Positions 27,102-35,550 of a stretch of 64,000 nt of DNA are shown here, piece after piece. The stretch is from Agromyces larvae (GTDB taxonomy: Bacteria > Actinomycetota > Actinomycetes > Actinomycetales > Microbacteriaceae). Within the stretch, counting starts at the first letter, position 1. Every line of letters starts with the position of its first letter. Where the stretch lies: NCBI RefSeq assembly GCF_022811705.1, contig NZ_CP094528.1:1-64000 (forward strand). The letters are read 5' to 3'. A program made the position numbers and the translations under genes. The notes below the pieces were generated by a model. That model searched no databases, was not told where the DNA came from, and saw nothing but the letters and a program-made list of their open reading frames with translations.

Positions 27102-28142
27102 ATGAAATCGGATGTCGCGGGCGAGCGTGTCACGCTGGCCGACGTCGCCGACGAGGCGGGAGTCTCGCTGTCGACGATCTCGAAGGTGCTGAACGGCCGA
27201 GCCGACGTCGCCCCCGCGACCCGCGAGCGCGTCGAGCACGTGCTCGCCGAGCGCGGGTACCGGCGCCGGGGCGCGGGTCGCAGCGAGACGCGTGCCGAAC
27301 TCATCGAGATCGTCTTCCACGAGCTCGACCGCATCTGGTCGATGGAGCTCATCGACGGCGTCGAGGCGGTCGCGAAGGAGCACGGACTCAGCGTCGTGCT
27401 CACGGTCAGCGGCAGCCGCCACTCGCCCGACGCCGAATGGGTCGAGGGGGTCATGCGCCGCCGCCCCGTCGGCGTGGTGCTCGTCTTCAGCGACCTCGCC
27501 CCCGAGTTCCGCGAGCAGCTTCGCGCCCGCGCCATCCCGTTCGTCATCGTCGACCCCGCGGGCGACCCGTCGCCCGACGCGCCCAGCGTCGGCTCGGCGA
27601 ACTGGTCGGGCGGCCTCGCCGCCACCCGGCACCTGATCGAGCTCGGCCACCGCCGCATCGCCGCGATCACCGGAGCCGAGGACATGATGTGCTCGCTCGC
27701 CCGCGTCGACGGCTATCGGTCGGCGATGAACAGCGCCGGCCTGACGATCGACCCCGCATGGATCCGGTTCGGCGACTTCCACGTCACCGGCGGGCGCGAT
27801 CACGCGCGGGCGCTGCTGTCGGGCTCCGACCGGCCGACCGCGATCTTCGCCGGCAGCGACATGCAGGCGCTCGGCGTGCTCGAGGCCGCGCGCGAGCTCG
27901 GCCTGCGGGTGCCCGAAGACCTCTCCGTCGTCGGCTACGACGACATCCCCCTGGCCCGCTGGCTCACGCCGCGGCTCACGACCGTGCACCAGCCGTTGCG
28001 CCGCATGGGCGAAGAGGCCGCGCGGTTGGCCATCCGGCTCGCCGAGACGCCCACCGGCGCCGGAGCGCCCACCCCCCGCATGGACCTCGCCACGAGCCTC
28101 GTCGTACGCGAGAGCACGGCACCGCCCGCGCCCGGCGCCTGA
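27102..28142 (+). CDS. LacI-family regulator (LacI-2)
   Basis: A 346-residue LacI/GalR regulator: helix-turn-helix VTLADVADEAGVSLSTISKV with LNGRADVAPATRERVEHVL, sugar-sensor domain, and the canonical VVGYDDIPLARWLTPRLTTV near the end. It is divergent from the permuted GH3, whose promoter carries the TCGAAGCGCTTCGA palindrome, so it is the best candidate to bind that operator and the copies at 16275 and 24211. The start is supported by the leaderless -10 box. Confidence 0.93.
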   Translation: MKSDVAGERVTLADVADEAGVSLSTISKVLNGRADVAPATRERVEHVLAERGYRRRGAGRSETRAELIEIVFHELDRIWSMELIDGVEAVAKEHGLSVVLTVSGSRHSPDAEWVEGVMRRRPVGVVLVFSDLAPEFREQLRARAIPFVIVDPAGDPSPDAPSVGSANWSGGLAATRHLIELGHRRIAAITGAEDMMCSLARVDGYRSAMNSAGLTIDPAWIRFGDFHVTGGRDHARALLSGSDRPTAIFAGSDMQALGVLEAARELGLRVPEDLSVVGYDDIPLARWLTPRLTTVHQPLRRMGEEAARLAIRLAETPTGAGAPTPRMDLATSLVVRESTAPPAPGA

Positions 28143-28191
28143 CGCCGCCGCCCGCGGCGCGCCGCCCGGCGCCGCCCGCCCGAGTTCCGCG

Positions 28192-28257
28192 CTGCGCCAC
28201 TTCGGCGTGGGGTGCGCCACCTGAACTGGCGCACCGCGTGCCGAAGTGGCGCAGCCG
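28192..28257 (+). repeat. Nested-hairpin dispersed element, copy 2
   Basis: Perfect 16-bp outer arms GCTGCGCCACTTCGGC and GCCGAAGTGGCGCAGC (28191-28206, 28240-28255) enclose a perfect 9-bp inner hairpin GGTGCGCCA/TGGCGCACC with a CCTGAAC loop. It aligns without gaps to copy 1 at 7632-7697, with changes concentrated in the loop and in compensating stem positions. Confidence 0.85.
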
Positions 28258-28372
28258 CGATACGCACCGGGCACCGAGCCGCGACACGCACCGGGCACCG
28301 GGCGGCGATACGCACCGGGCACCGGGCCGCGATACGCACCGGGCACCGAGCCGCGGCACGCACCGGGCACGA
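28253..28372 (+). repeat. 5 x 24-bp tandem array
   Basis: Five units at 28253, 28277, 28301, 28325 and 28349 (consensus built on GCCGCGATACGCACCGGGCA with a CCG A/G end) begin inside the right arm of the nested hairpin. The period is a multiple of three, which keeps several frames open and creates false ORFs. Confidence 0.93.
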
Positions 28373-28416
28373 GACCGGGCCCCGGCCCCCGCCGATGCGG
28401 GAGCCGGGGCCCGGTC
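28373..28416 (-). terminator. Xylanase terminator hairpin
   Basis: Perfect 14-bp arms GACCGGGCCCCGGC (28373-28386) and GCCGGGGCCCGGTC (28403-28416), 18 bp past the xylanase stop. It would also end transcripts from LacI-2. Confidence 0.7.
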
Positions 28417-28434
28417 GTTCGCCGTGCCGACGGA

Positions 28435-31400
28435 TCAGGCCGTGCGGCGCCGCCGCATCACCAGCAGCCCGCCGGCCGTGCCGAGCCCGGCGACGAGCAG
28501 CAGCCAGAGGCCGACCTCGACACCGGTCGAGGCGAGGCCCCCCGCGCCGGCCGTGCCGGAACCGGAACCGGTGCCGTCGCCGGCACCCGTCCCGGGGTCG
28601 GCCGCCGCGGTGACGTCGAGCGCCGCCGTCGCGAGCGTCGCACCGTCGACGACGGCGGCGAGCTCGTACGAGCCCGGCGTCACCGACGCGGGGATCGTGG
28701 CGACGAGCTGCGCCGACCCCGTGGCATCCGTGGTCACCGAGTCGAGCGCCACCGGGGCGGCCAGCAGCGCGACCTCGGCGAGCGGAGCCGCCACCGGAGC
28801 CGCGAGGAGCGCGGCGAACGCCACCGGCTCGACCGTCGGGTTCTGCAGCACGAGCGACACCTCGGTGTCGGGCGCGAAGCCGCTGAGCTCGAGCTCGACC
28901 GTGCCGCCGGCGGGCACCGACGTGGCGCCGAGCGACACCGTCGGCCCGTCGGGCTCGCCCGGCTCACCGGGCTCGTCGTCGGCCGCCACGAAGCCGCCGA
29001 CACCCCAGCGCGCCGTCGACTGGTACCCGGCCCCGGTGGGGTCGGCCCAGTTGCGGATCGCCGTGCGGGCGCCGTTCGAGGCGTCGTTCACCTGGAAGTC
29101 CAGGCCGTGCACGGTGCCGAGGCCCGCGTAGTCGCCGAGCTGGATCGCGGCCTCGACGACGTACCCGCCGTCGACCTCGGCCGTCGCGGACGTCACGCGC
29201 GCCCGCTGGAACGCCTCGTCGCCGGTGCCGAAGGACACCGCGTTCGCCGCGCTGATGCGGATCTGCGTGTCGTCGTACCGGTACGAGCCGTTCTTCGCGT
29301 TGCCCGGGTCGACGTAGATCTCGACCGAGTCCTGGATCCACGGGTCGCTGCCCGTGACGTCCACGATCGGGTCGGCGACCTCGGCGAGCACGTACAGCGT
29401 CTCGCCCTTCCACAGCGTGCGCACCGTGGCGATCGCGCCGTCGGTGCCCTGCACCTGCTTCTCGGTGGTCACAGGGTCGGCGTCGGCCCACGCCTCGTCG
29501 ACCGCGCCGTCGACGACGGGCGCGTCCGCGGTGCGCACCACGTCGACGTACGAGACCGGCTCCACGAGCGTGAGCGTGCCGAGCTCGCCGGGCGAGTTCC
29601 ACGCGATCGTGCCGAATCCGTCGCCGGCGCCGTCGGTGACGCCCAGGTCGAACCCGAGGGTGTCGCCCAGGGCGGCGGCGTCGAGCGGCAGGTGGGCGAC
29701 GAGGTCGTACCCGCCGGTGCGCTCGACCGCGACGGCCGGGACGTCGCCGGCGCCGGTGCGGTCGACCGACCAGGTGCGGTCGCCGATCGTGAAGGCGACG
29801 GCGTCGGATGCCTCGGAGCTCGCGTCGTCGACCGAGGCGAACACCGTGAGGTGGTCGGCCTCCCAGCGGAGCTGGAACCGCGCGTCGCCCTCGACGTCGA
29901 TCAGGGGCAGGTGCGCCCACTCGGGCGAGGCGGTCGCCTGGCCGTCGAGCGCCACGTCGCCCTGGAAGACGTTCGCCGTGCGGGCGCGCGGGGCGAGCTC
30001 GCCGTCGACGATGCCGTAGTAGGCGGGCTTGGCCTTCAGCGAGTCGTCGAACACGAGCGGCGCGCCCGAGCTGTTGCGCCAGCTCCGGCCGTCGGTGAGC
30101 CCCCACATCGTGACCGAGAACAGGTCGTCGGTGTGCGCGCGGAACACCCGGAACGCATCGCGGTAGTAGTACCCCTGGTCGATGAGCTTCGCCGTCGTCA
30201 CGGGCGTGCCCGTGGTGACGTCGAACTCCGTGACCGCCTGGGTCACCGGCAGGTCCTCGAACGCGACGATCGCCTGCTCGAGCGCCGAGACCGGCATGGC
30301 CAGGCTCACGTGGAACTGGTGGCCGACGCCGTCGACGGGCACGCCGCGCGCGAGCAGCCGCTCGACCAGCGCGTGGTAGCGCACCTGCTTGCCGCCCTGC
30401 TCGGTGTTGTAGTCGTTGATGAACAGCGTCACCGGGCGGTCGGCGCCCTCGGCGGCGAACTCGCCGTTGAAGGCCTCGTCGGCGTACTCGAACGCGAGGT
30501 CGATGAAGTCCTCGCCGAGGATCCGGAACCACTCGCTGCGGCGCAGCCCGTCGGCGTACTCGCCGCCGTCGGAGACCACCTCGTTCACGACGTCGATCGC
30601 CGCGAGCGGGTTCGTGTCGCTGCCGAACTCACCGTACTTGCCGGCCAGGTATCCGGCGACATCGAAGATGTGGGTGCGCAGGCGTTCGCGCAGCACCGCC
30701 TTGCCGGCGTCGTCGGCCGCCAGGGGCTGGCCCGAGCCGTCCTGGAAGAACCAGGCCGGAGTCTGGCTGTGCCAGACGAGGACGTGCCCGTAGACCTTCA
30801 GGTCGTTCGCCTGCGCGAAGTCCATGAGCGCGTCGGACTCGGCGTTCACGGTGCGGAAGTTCCCCTCCGCGTCGTACCAGGCCTCGGGCTTCATGAAGTT
30901 CTCGGGGGTCACCCGGTCGAAGTGCTTCAGCAGCAGTTCGGAGGCGGCGCCGGCGGTCTCGCGGCTGTCGATGGCCACGCCGACGGGGAAGTCGACGGTG
31001 TCCTTGATCGGGGTGAGGTCCTCGATCGTGGGCGCGCCGGGGGCGACCAGCGAGATGTCGTCGACGAGCAGGTCGCTCGTGTTGCCGACCGGGTCGGCGC
31101 TCGACCAGCGGGTCTCGAAGTAGATCTGCGACGCCTCGGCCGCGGAACCCTGGAAGCGCGCGGTGACCTGCGTCCAGCCGCTGTTGGTGACGCCGTCGAA
31201 CTGCGCGAGGGTCGAGAAGGTGGTCGCACCCTCGACGGTGTTCGCACGGCTCAGCCACACGTCGTCCACCGGCTGGCCGTCGGCGAACCGCACCCACGCG
31301 CTCAGCTCGTACGTCGTGCTCGGGTCGAGCAGGCCGGTCACGTCGTGGCCGAGTCCGTCGCCCTGGCTCGCGCGGCCGGTGACGAGCGCCGCCTGGTCGC

Positions 31401-32073
31401 TCTCGTGGCCGGGGCCGGTGAGCTGCACCACGGCGGGCGTCGAACCGCTGCCGCCGCGCAGGCCCCAGCCGTCGAGGCCGGATTCGAAGTCGGTCGCCAG
31501 CACGTCGGTGCCGGGGCCCTCGGGCGCGGCCTCGGTCGTGATCGCGATGTCGTCGACGAGGTAGCTGTAGGGGGCGACGGGCGACAGGTCGCCGGTGCCG
31601 ATGTAGAGCTGCAGCGCCTCGGGGTCGGCACCGGCGGGGATGGTCAGCGTGTCGTGCACCGTCGTCCAGGCGTCGGCGCTCACGGTCGTGTTGCCGATCC
31701 AGGTGTACGCGGGCTTCAGCACGAATCGGACTCCGGGGGAGCCGGCGACGCCGTCGGCGAGCCGCACCCGCATCGAGAAGTCGTACGTCTTGCCGGGCTC
31801 GAACAGGCCGAGCGGGCTCTGGATGCCCTCGTAGTCGGCTGCGCGGTCGTTCACGCGCAGCACTTTGCCGCCGTCGGGGCCGTCGACGACCTCGAGCAGA
31901 CCTGCGCCGCCGCCGGACTGGGTCCAGCCGCCGGTCGTCCCGTCTTCGAAGTCGACCGCGTTCACGGTCGTGGGTGCCGCGCCGGCCGGCGCGACTCCGA
32001 TCAGGGCGCCTGCGCCCGCGACCGCCGCGGCGGTGGCGAGCCCGAGTGCCCGTCGTATCGTGCGTCGTTGCAT
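28435..32073 (-). CDS. Modular GH10 xylanase, sortase-anchored
   Basis: A 1212-residue secreted enzyme. Order: signal peptide (1 to about 33, ending VAPAGAA), two CBM22-like modules (VDFEDGTTGGW and TDFESGLDGW starts, each ending VDDI), GH10 catalytic domain from about 350 to 690 (acid/base in AIDVVNEVVSD, nucleophile in QAVTEFDVTTG), two CBM9-like modules (second begins near VVDGAVDEAWADADP), an Ig-like region and linker. The C-terminus is LASTG, a hydrophobic helix and RRRR, a cell-wall sorting signal of the LAxTG kind used by class E sortases. It cleaves xylan outside the cell while held on the wall. RBS AAGGAG precedes the ATG. Confidence 0.92.
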   Translation of the reverse strand: MQRRTIRRALGLATAAAVAGAGALIGVAPAGAAPTTVNAVDFEDGTTGGWTQSGGGAGLLEVVDGPDGGKVLRVNDRAADYEGIQSPLGLFEPGKTYDFSMRVRLADGVAGSPGVRFVLKPAYTWIGNTTVSADAWTTVHDTLTIPAGADPEALQLYIGTGDLSPVAPYSYLVDDIAITTEAAPEGPGTDVLATDFESGLDGWGLRGGSGSTPAVVQLTGPGHESDQAALVTGRASQGDGLGHDVTGLLDPSTTYELSAWVRFADGQPVDDVWLSRANTVEGATTFSTLAQFDGVTNSGWTQVTARFQGSAAEASQIYFETRWSSADPVGNTSDLLVDDISLVAPGAPTIEDLTPIKDTVDFPVGVAIDSRETAGAASELLLKHFDRVTPENFMKPEAWYDAEGNFRTVNAESDALMDFAQANDLKVYGHVLVWHSQTPAWFFQDGSGQPLAADDAGKAVLRERLRTHIFDVAGYLAGKYGEFGSDTNPLAAIDVVNEVVSDGGEYADGLRRSEWFRILGEDFIDLAFEYADEAFNGEFAAEGADRPVTLFINDYNTEQGGKQVRYHALVERLLARGVPVDGVGHQFHVSLAMPVSALEQAIVAFEDLPVTQAVTEFDVTTGTPVTTAKLIDQGYYYRDAFRVFRAHTDDLFSVTMWGLTDGRSWRNSSGAPLVFDDSLKAKPAYYGIVDGELAPRARTANVFQGDVALDGQATASPEWAHLPLIDVEGDARFQLRWEADHLTVFASVDDASSEASDAVAFTIGDRTWSVDRTGAGDVPAVAVERTGGYDLVAHLPLDAAALGDTLGFDLGVTDGAGDGFGTIAWNSPGELGTLTLVEPVSYVDVVRTADAPVVDGAVDEAWADADPVTTEKQVQGTDGAIATVRTLWKGETLYVLAEVADPIVDVTGSDPWIQDSVEIYVDPGNAKNGSYRYDDTQIRISAANAVSFGTGDEAFQRARVTSATAEVDGGYVVEAAIQLGDYAGLGTVHGLDFQVNDASNGARTAIRNWADPTGAGYQSTARWGVGGFVAADDEPGEPGEPDGPTVSLGATSVPAGGTVELELSGFAPDTEVSLVLQNPTVEPVAFAALLAAPVAAPLAEVALLAAPVALDSVTTDATGSAQLVATIPASVTPGSYELAAVVDGATLATAALDVTAAADPGTGAGDGTGSGSGTAGAGGLASTGVEVGLWLLLVAGLGTAGGLLVMRRRRTA

Positions 32074-32269
32074 GATGATGCGCTCCTTCGCGCGTGAAGC
32101 GGGCGTCGGGGGTCGACGCCCTGGATTCGGTGCGTGGTGGTGCGGTGCGCTGCGGTCGGGACCGCCGGGGTGGGGGTGCGGTGCTCCTCTCGTGCAGGTG
32201 GTGCGGGTGGATCGGATGCCGGCCGACGGCTGGGGGATGGGGGCGCGCCGTCGGCCGGCGGTCGGGGGG
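32074..32269. other. Gap between anchored xylanase and GH3
   Basis: About 196 bp without a gene. It contains a degenerate GGTGCGG-rich tract (about 32130-32206) like the 7721-7880 array and a strong hairpin at 32218-32259. The xylanase promoter must lie here, but I see no convincing -35/-10 pair. Confidence 0.6.
32218..32259 (-). terminator. Hairpin after GH3
   Basis: Perfect 13-bp arms GCCGGCCGACGGC (32218-32230) and GCCGTCGGCCGGC (32247-32259), 11 bp past the GH3 stop. It suggests that the ABC-GH3 operon ends here and the xylanase is transcribed separately. Confidence 0.65.
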
Positions 32270-34654
32270 TCAGGCGGTGACGGATGCCTCGAGCGAATGC
32301 CGTTCGACGGCCACCTCGGGGTGCAGGCGCCGGGTGTGGTCGACGCGGCGCACCGGGCCGGTGAGCTCGACGCGGTGCGTGCCGACCAGGTCGGCGCTGG
32401 ACCGGCCGAGGCCGAGCACCAGTTCGCCGGGCTCGACGATGCGCGTGCCGTCGCGGCCGGTGAACGACGCGAGGTCGGCGGGCACGGTGAACCGCACGTC
32501 CGCCGCTTCGCCGGCGGCGAGGGCGACCCGCGCGTAGCCGATGAGGCGTTGCACGGGGCGCACGACGCTGGCCACCGGGTCGTGCAGGTACAGCTGCACG
32601 ACCTCGATGCCTTCGCGGTCGCCGGTGTTCGCGACCCGCACCCGCACCGAGACCTCGCCGTCGGTCGGGACGGCGGCGGCATCGCCGGCCACCTCGCCCC
32701 AGGCGAAACTCGTGTAGGTGAGGCCGTGGCCGAACGGGTATCGGGCCGTCGGGTCGATGCTCGAGACGCCGCTGCGCTGGGCGAGCGGCGAGGCGAGGTA
32801 CGTCGACGGGTGCACGCCGGCCGATGCGGGCACCGACACGGGCAGGCGCCCGCTCGGTGCGACCCGGCCGCTCAGGATGCCCGCGAGGGCACGCGTGCCC
32901 TCCTCGCCGGTGAAGAACGCCTCGAGGATGCCCGCCGCACGCTCGGGCGCGGTGCCGAGCGTGTAGGGCCGGCCCGCGAGCAGCGTGACGACCGTCGGCG
33001 TGCCGGCGTCGAGCACGGCCTCGAGCAGGGCGCCCTGCGCGCCCGGGAGCGCGAGCGACTCCGCGTCGCAGCCCTCGCCGCTGGTGCCGCGGCCGAACAG
33101 GCCGGCGCGGTCGCCCAGGGCGAGCACCACGACGTCGGCGGCGGATGCCGCAGCCACCGCGTCGGCGAAGCCGTCGGTCTCGCCGCCGTCGATCGAGGTG
33201 CCCGTGACGTACGTCACCTCCGCGTCGGGGAACTCGGCGCGGACCGACTCGAGCAGCGTGGGCAGGTCGATGCCGTCGCCGGACTCGGGGTGGTGCACGC
33301 CGACGTGCGTCGGGAACGCGTAGCACCCGAGCACGGCGAACCGGTCGTCCGCGGTCGGACCGACCACGGCGATGCGCGCCGGAGCGGTGCGATCGCCCGA
33401 GGCGAGCGGCAGGGTGCCGTCGTTGTGCAGCAGCACGATCGCCCGCTCGGCGATCTCGGCCGCCAGCGCCCGGTTGGCCGGCGGGTCGAGGTCGATGGTG
33501 CCGCGCACGGCGTCGATGTCGTCGGCGAGGTCGCGCAGCGCTGCGGGCGTGGCGTCCCAGTCGGCGTCGAGCAGGCCGAGCTCGAGCTTCTGCGCGAGCA
33601 CCCGGCGCAGCGCCCGGTCGATGACCGCCACGTCGAGCCGGCCGTCGGCGATCGCCTCGCGCAGCGGAGCGCCGAAGGCGTGCACGGTCGGCAGTTCGAC
33701 GTCGATGCCGGCCTCGAGCGCCGCCGCCGCGGCCTCGGCGAGCGAACCCGCCGTGCCGTGCAGCGTCTGCAGGAACGCGACCGCGAAGTAGTCGGCGACC
33801 ACGGTGCCCTCGAAGCCCCACACGCCGCGGAGCAGGTCGGTCAGCAGCGCGGCGTCGGCGGCCGTGGGCACGCCGTCGATGTCGGTGTACGCGTTCATCA
33901 CCGAGCGCGGACGCCCCTCGCGGAGCACCATCTCGAACGGCGGCAGCAGCACGTCGGCGAGCTCGCGCGGGCCGACGGACACGGGCGCGAGGTTGCGGCC
34001 CGCCTTGGACGCCGAGTAGCCCACGAAGTGCTTCAGCGTCGCGACGATGCCGGCGGACTCGAGTCCGCGCACGTACGCGGCGCCCACGGTGCCGATGAGG
34101 TACGGGTCTTCACCCATCGTCTCCTCGACCCGGCCCCAGCGTGCGTCGCGCACGACGTCGAGCACCGGGGCGAGCCCCTGGTGGATGCCGACGCGTCGCA
34201 GGTCGTCGCCGATCCGGCGGGACATCCGCTCGATGAGCTCGGGGTCGAACGTCGCCGCCCAGCTGAGCGGAACCGGGTACGCGGTCGCGCCCCACGCGGC
34301 GAAGCCCGCGAGGCACTCCTCGTGGGCGAGCGCCGGAATGCCGAGCCGGTGCTCCTCCACGATGCGACGCTGCGTGCGGGCGAGCGAGAGCGCGCCGACG
34401 CCGGGGTCGACCGGCGCCGTCCCGAAGGGACGGGTGAGCTGGCCGAGCCCGTTCGGCAGCAGTGCGTCGAGATCGACGTCGCCGATCATCTCGTGCTGGT
34501 TCGGGGCGACGTCGCCGCCGTCGGCGGATGCGCCGACCCAGACGCCGTAGAGCTGGGCGAGCTTCTCGTCGAGCGTGAGCGCGTCGATGAGCGCCTCCAC
34601 GCGGTCGGCCGCGGGCAGCGAGGTGTCGTGCCACGGGCGGTGTTCCATGGTCAT
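32270..34654 (-). CDS. GH3 beta-xylosidase/beta-glucosidase
   Basis: A 794-residue GH3 enzyme with classical domain order and no signal peptide. Barrel: LAPVLDVVRDARWGRVEETM, GEDPYLIGTVGAAYVRGL, TLKHFVGYSASKAGRN, nucleophile in GTVVADYFAVAF. Sandwich: AIVLLHNDGTLPL and GEEGTRALAGILSG; then FGHGLTYTSFAWGE and a fibronectin-like end. It is coupled to the permease gene (ATGA), as in Streptomyces bxlEFG-bxlA xylobiose loci, so hydrolysis of imported xylo-oligosaccharides is likely. The ATG at 34648 has a better-spaced GAAGGG site and could be the true start. Confidence 0.88.
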   Translation of the reverse strand: MTMEHRPWHDTSLPAADRVEALIDALTLDEKLAQLYGVWVGASADGGDVAPNQHEMIGDVDLDALLPNGLGQLTRPFGTAPVDPGVGALSLARTQRRIVEEHRLGIPALAHEECLAGFAAWGATAYPVPLSWAATFDPELIERMSRRIGDDLRRVGIHQGLAPVLDVVRDARWGRVEETMGEDPYLIGTVGAAYVRGLESAGIVATLKHFVGYSASKAGRNLAPVSVGPRELADVLLPPFEMVLREGRPRSVMNAYTDIDGVPTAADAALLTDLLRGVWGFEGTVVADYFAVAFLQTLHGTAGSLAEAAAAALEAGIDVELPTVHAFGAPLREAIADGRLDVAVIDRALRRVLAQKLELGLLDADWDATPAALRDLADDIDAVRGTIDLDPPANRALAAEIAERAIVLLHNDGTLPLASGDRTAPARIAVVGPTADDRFAVLGCYAFPTHVGVHHPESGDGIDLPTLLESVRAEFPDAEVTYVTGTSIDGGETDGFADAVAAASAADVVVLALGDRAGLFGRGTSGEGCDAESLALPGAQGALLEAVLDAGTPTVVTLLAGRPYTLGTAPERAAGILEAFFTGEEGTRALAGILSGRVAPSGRLPVSVPASAGVHPSTYLASPLAQRSGVSSIDPTARYPFGHGLTYTSFAWGEVAGDAAAVPTDGEVSVRVRVANTGDREGIEVVQLYLHDPVASVVRPVQRLIGYARVALAAGEAADVRFTVPADLASFTGRDGTRIVEPGELVLGLGRSSADLVGTHRVELTGPVRRVDHTRRLHPEVAVERHSLEASVTA

Positions 34655-35550
34655 CCCTTCACCGCTCCCTGCAGGCCGCCGACGATGCGCTTCTCGGCGA
34701 GCGTGAAGAACAGGATCGCGGGCAGCATCGCGAGCGCGGTGTACGAGAGCACACCGGTCGTGTCCTGTCCGTTCGCGGTCGAGAAGAACTGCACGCCGAG
34801 CGGCAGCGTGTAGCTGTCGGATCCCGCGCCGCCCGCCTGCAGCACGAAGAGCGGCAGGAGGTAGGCGTTCCAGCTGCCCACGAACGCGAGCACGCCGACG
34901 GTCATGAGGGCCGGCATCGAGAGCGGCACCATGATGCGCCAGAAGAACCCGATGCGGCTCGTGCCGTCGACCATCGCCGCGTCCTCGAGCTCGCCGGGGA
35001 TGGCGCGCAGGAAGGGAACGAGGATGATGATCGTCGTCGGCAGCGCGAACGCCACCTGGGGGATGATGAGCCCCCACCAGCTGCCGAACAGGTTCAGCTG
35101 CCGCAGCAGCACGGTCAGCGGGAGGATCGAGATCGTGAGCGGGAACAGCAGCCCCGTCGTGAACATGGCGTAGAGGAGCTGGCGACCCTTGAAGTCGTAG
35201 CGTGCGATCACGAACGCGGCCATGACGCCGAACAGCATCACCCCGAGGGTCGTGCCGAGCGCCGTCACGGTGCTCGCGAGCACCTGGTTCCAGAACGTCG
35301 GGTTGGTCAGCACCCGTACGTAGTTGTCGGCCGTCCACGGGTCGGGCATGCCCGCCGGGTTCGTGAAGAAGTCGGGGTTCGTGCGGAAGCCCGAGATGAA
35401 GACGTAGAGCACGGGCCCCACCGCGATGGCGGCAACCGCCAGCGCGACGAGGTACACGATCGGCTGGCCCCAGTCGAAGCCCTGACCCGCGCGGCGTCGC
35501 GGCGCAGCCGCCTTGGCTCCGCGGGTGGTGATGGCGGTCGTGGCGGTCAT
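34651..35550 (-). CDS. ABC sugar permease (MalG type)
   Basis: A 299-residue six-helix permease with the EAA loop ELEDAAMVDGTSRIGFFWRI and the usual end AEKRIVGGLQGAVKG. It overlaps the upstream permease stop by one base (TGATG) and the GH3 start by four. Confidence 0.93.
   Translation of the reverse strand: MTATTAITTRGAKAAAPRRRAGQGFDWGQPIVYLVALAVAAIAVGPVLYVFISGFRTNPDFFTNPAGMPDPWTADNYVRVLTNPTFWNQVLASTVTALGTTLGVMLFGVMAAFVIARYDFKGRQLLYAMFTTGLLFPLTISILPLTVLLRQLNLFGSWWGLIIPQVAFALPTTIIILVPFLRAIPGELEDAAMVDGTSRIGFFWRIMVPLSMPALMTVGVLAFVGSWNAYLLPLFVLQAGGAGSDSYTLPLGVQFFSTANGQDTTGVLSYTALAMLPAILFFTLAEKRIVGGLQGAVKG

Larger units (their letters stand above)
28143..28434. other. Convergent intergenic region with repeats and terminator
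   Basis: Between the LacI-2 stop and the xylanase stop lie, in order, a CCGCC-rich tract, copy 2 of the nested-hairpin element, a 5 x 24-bp array and a strong hairpin. No coding sequence is supported. Confidence 0.85.

Noticed and set aside
28246..32097. 1283-residue plus-strand ORF opposite the anchored xylanase
   Set aside because: It is an antisense shadow made possible by high GC; composition is Arg/Val/Gly/His-biased with no domain, while the minus strand encodes a clear modular GH10.
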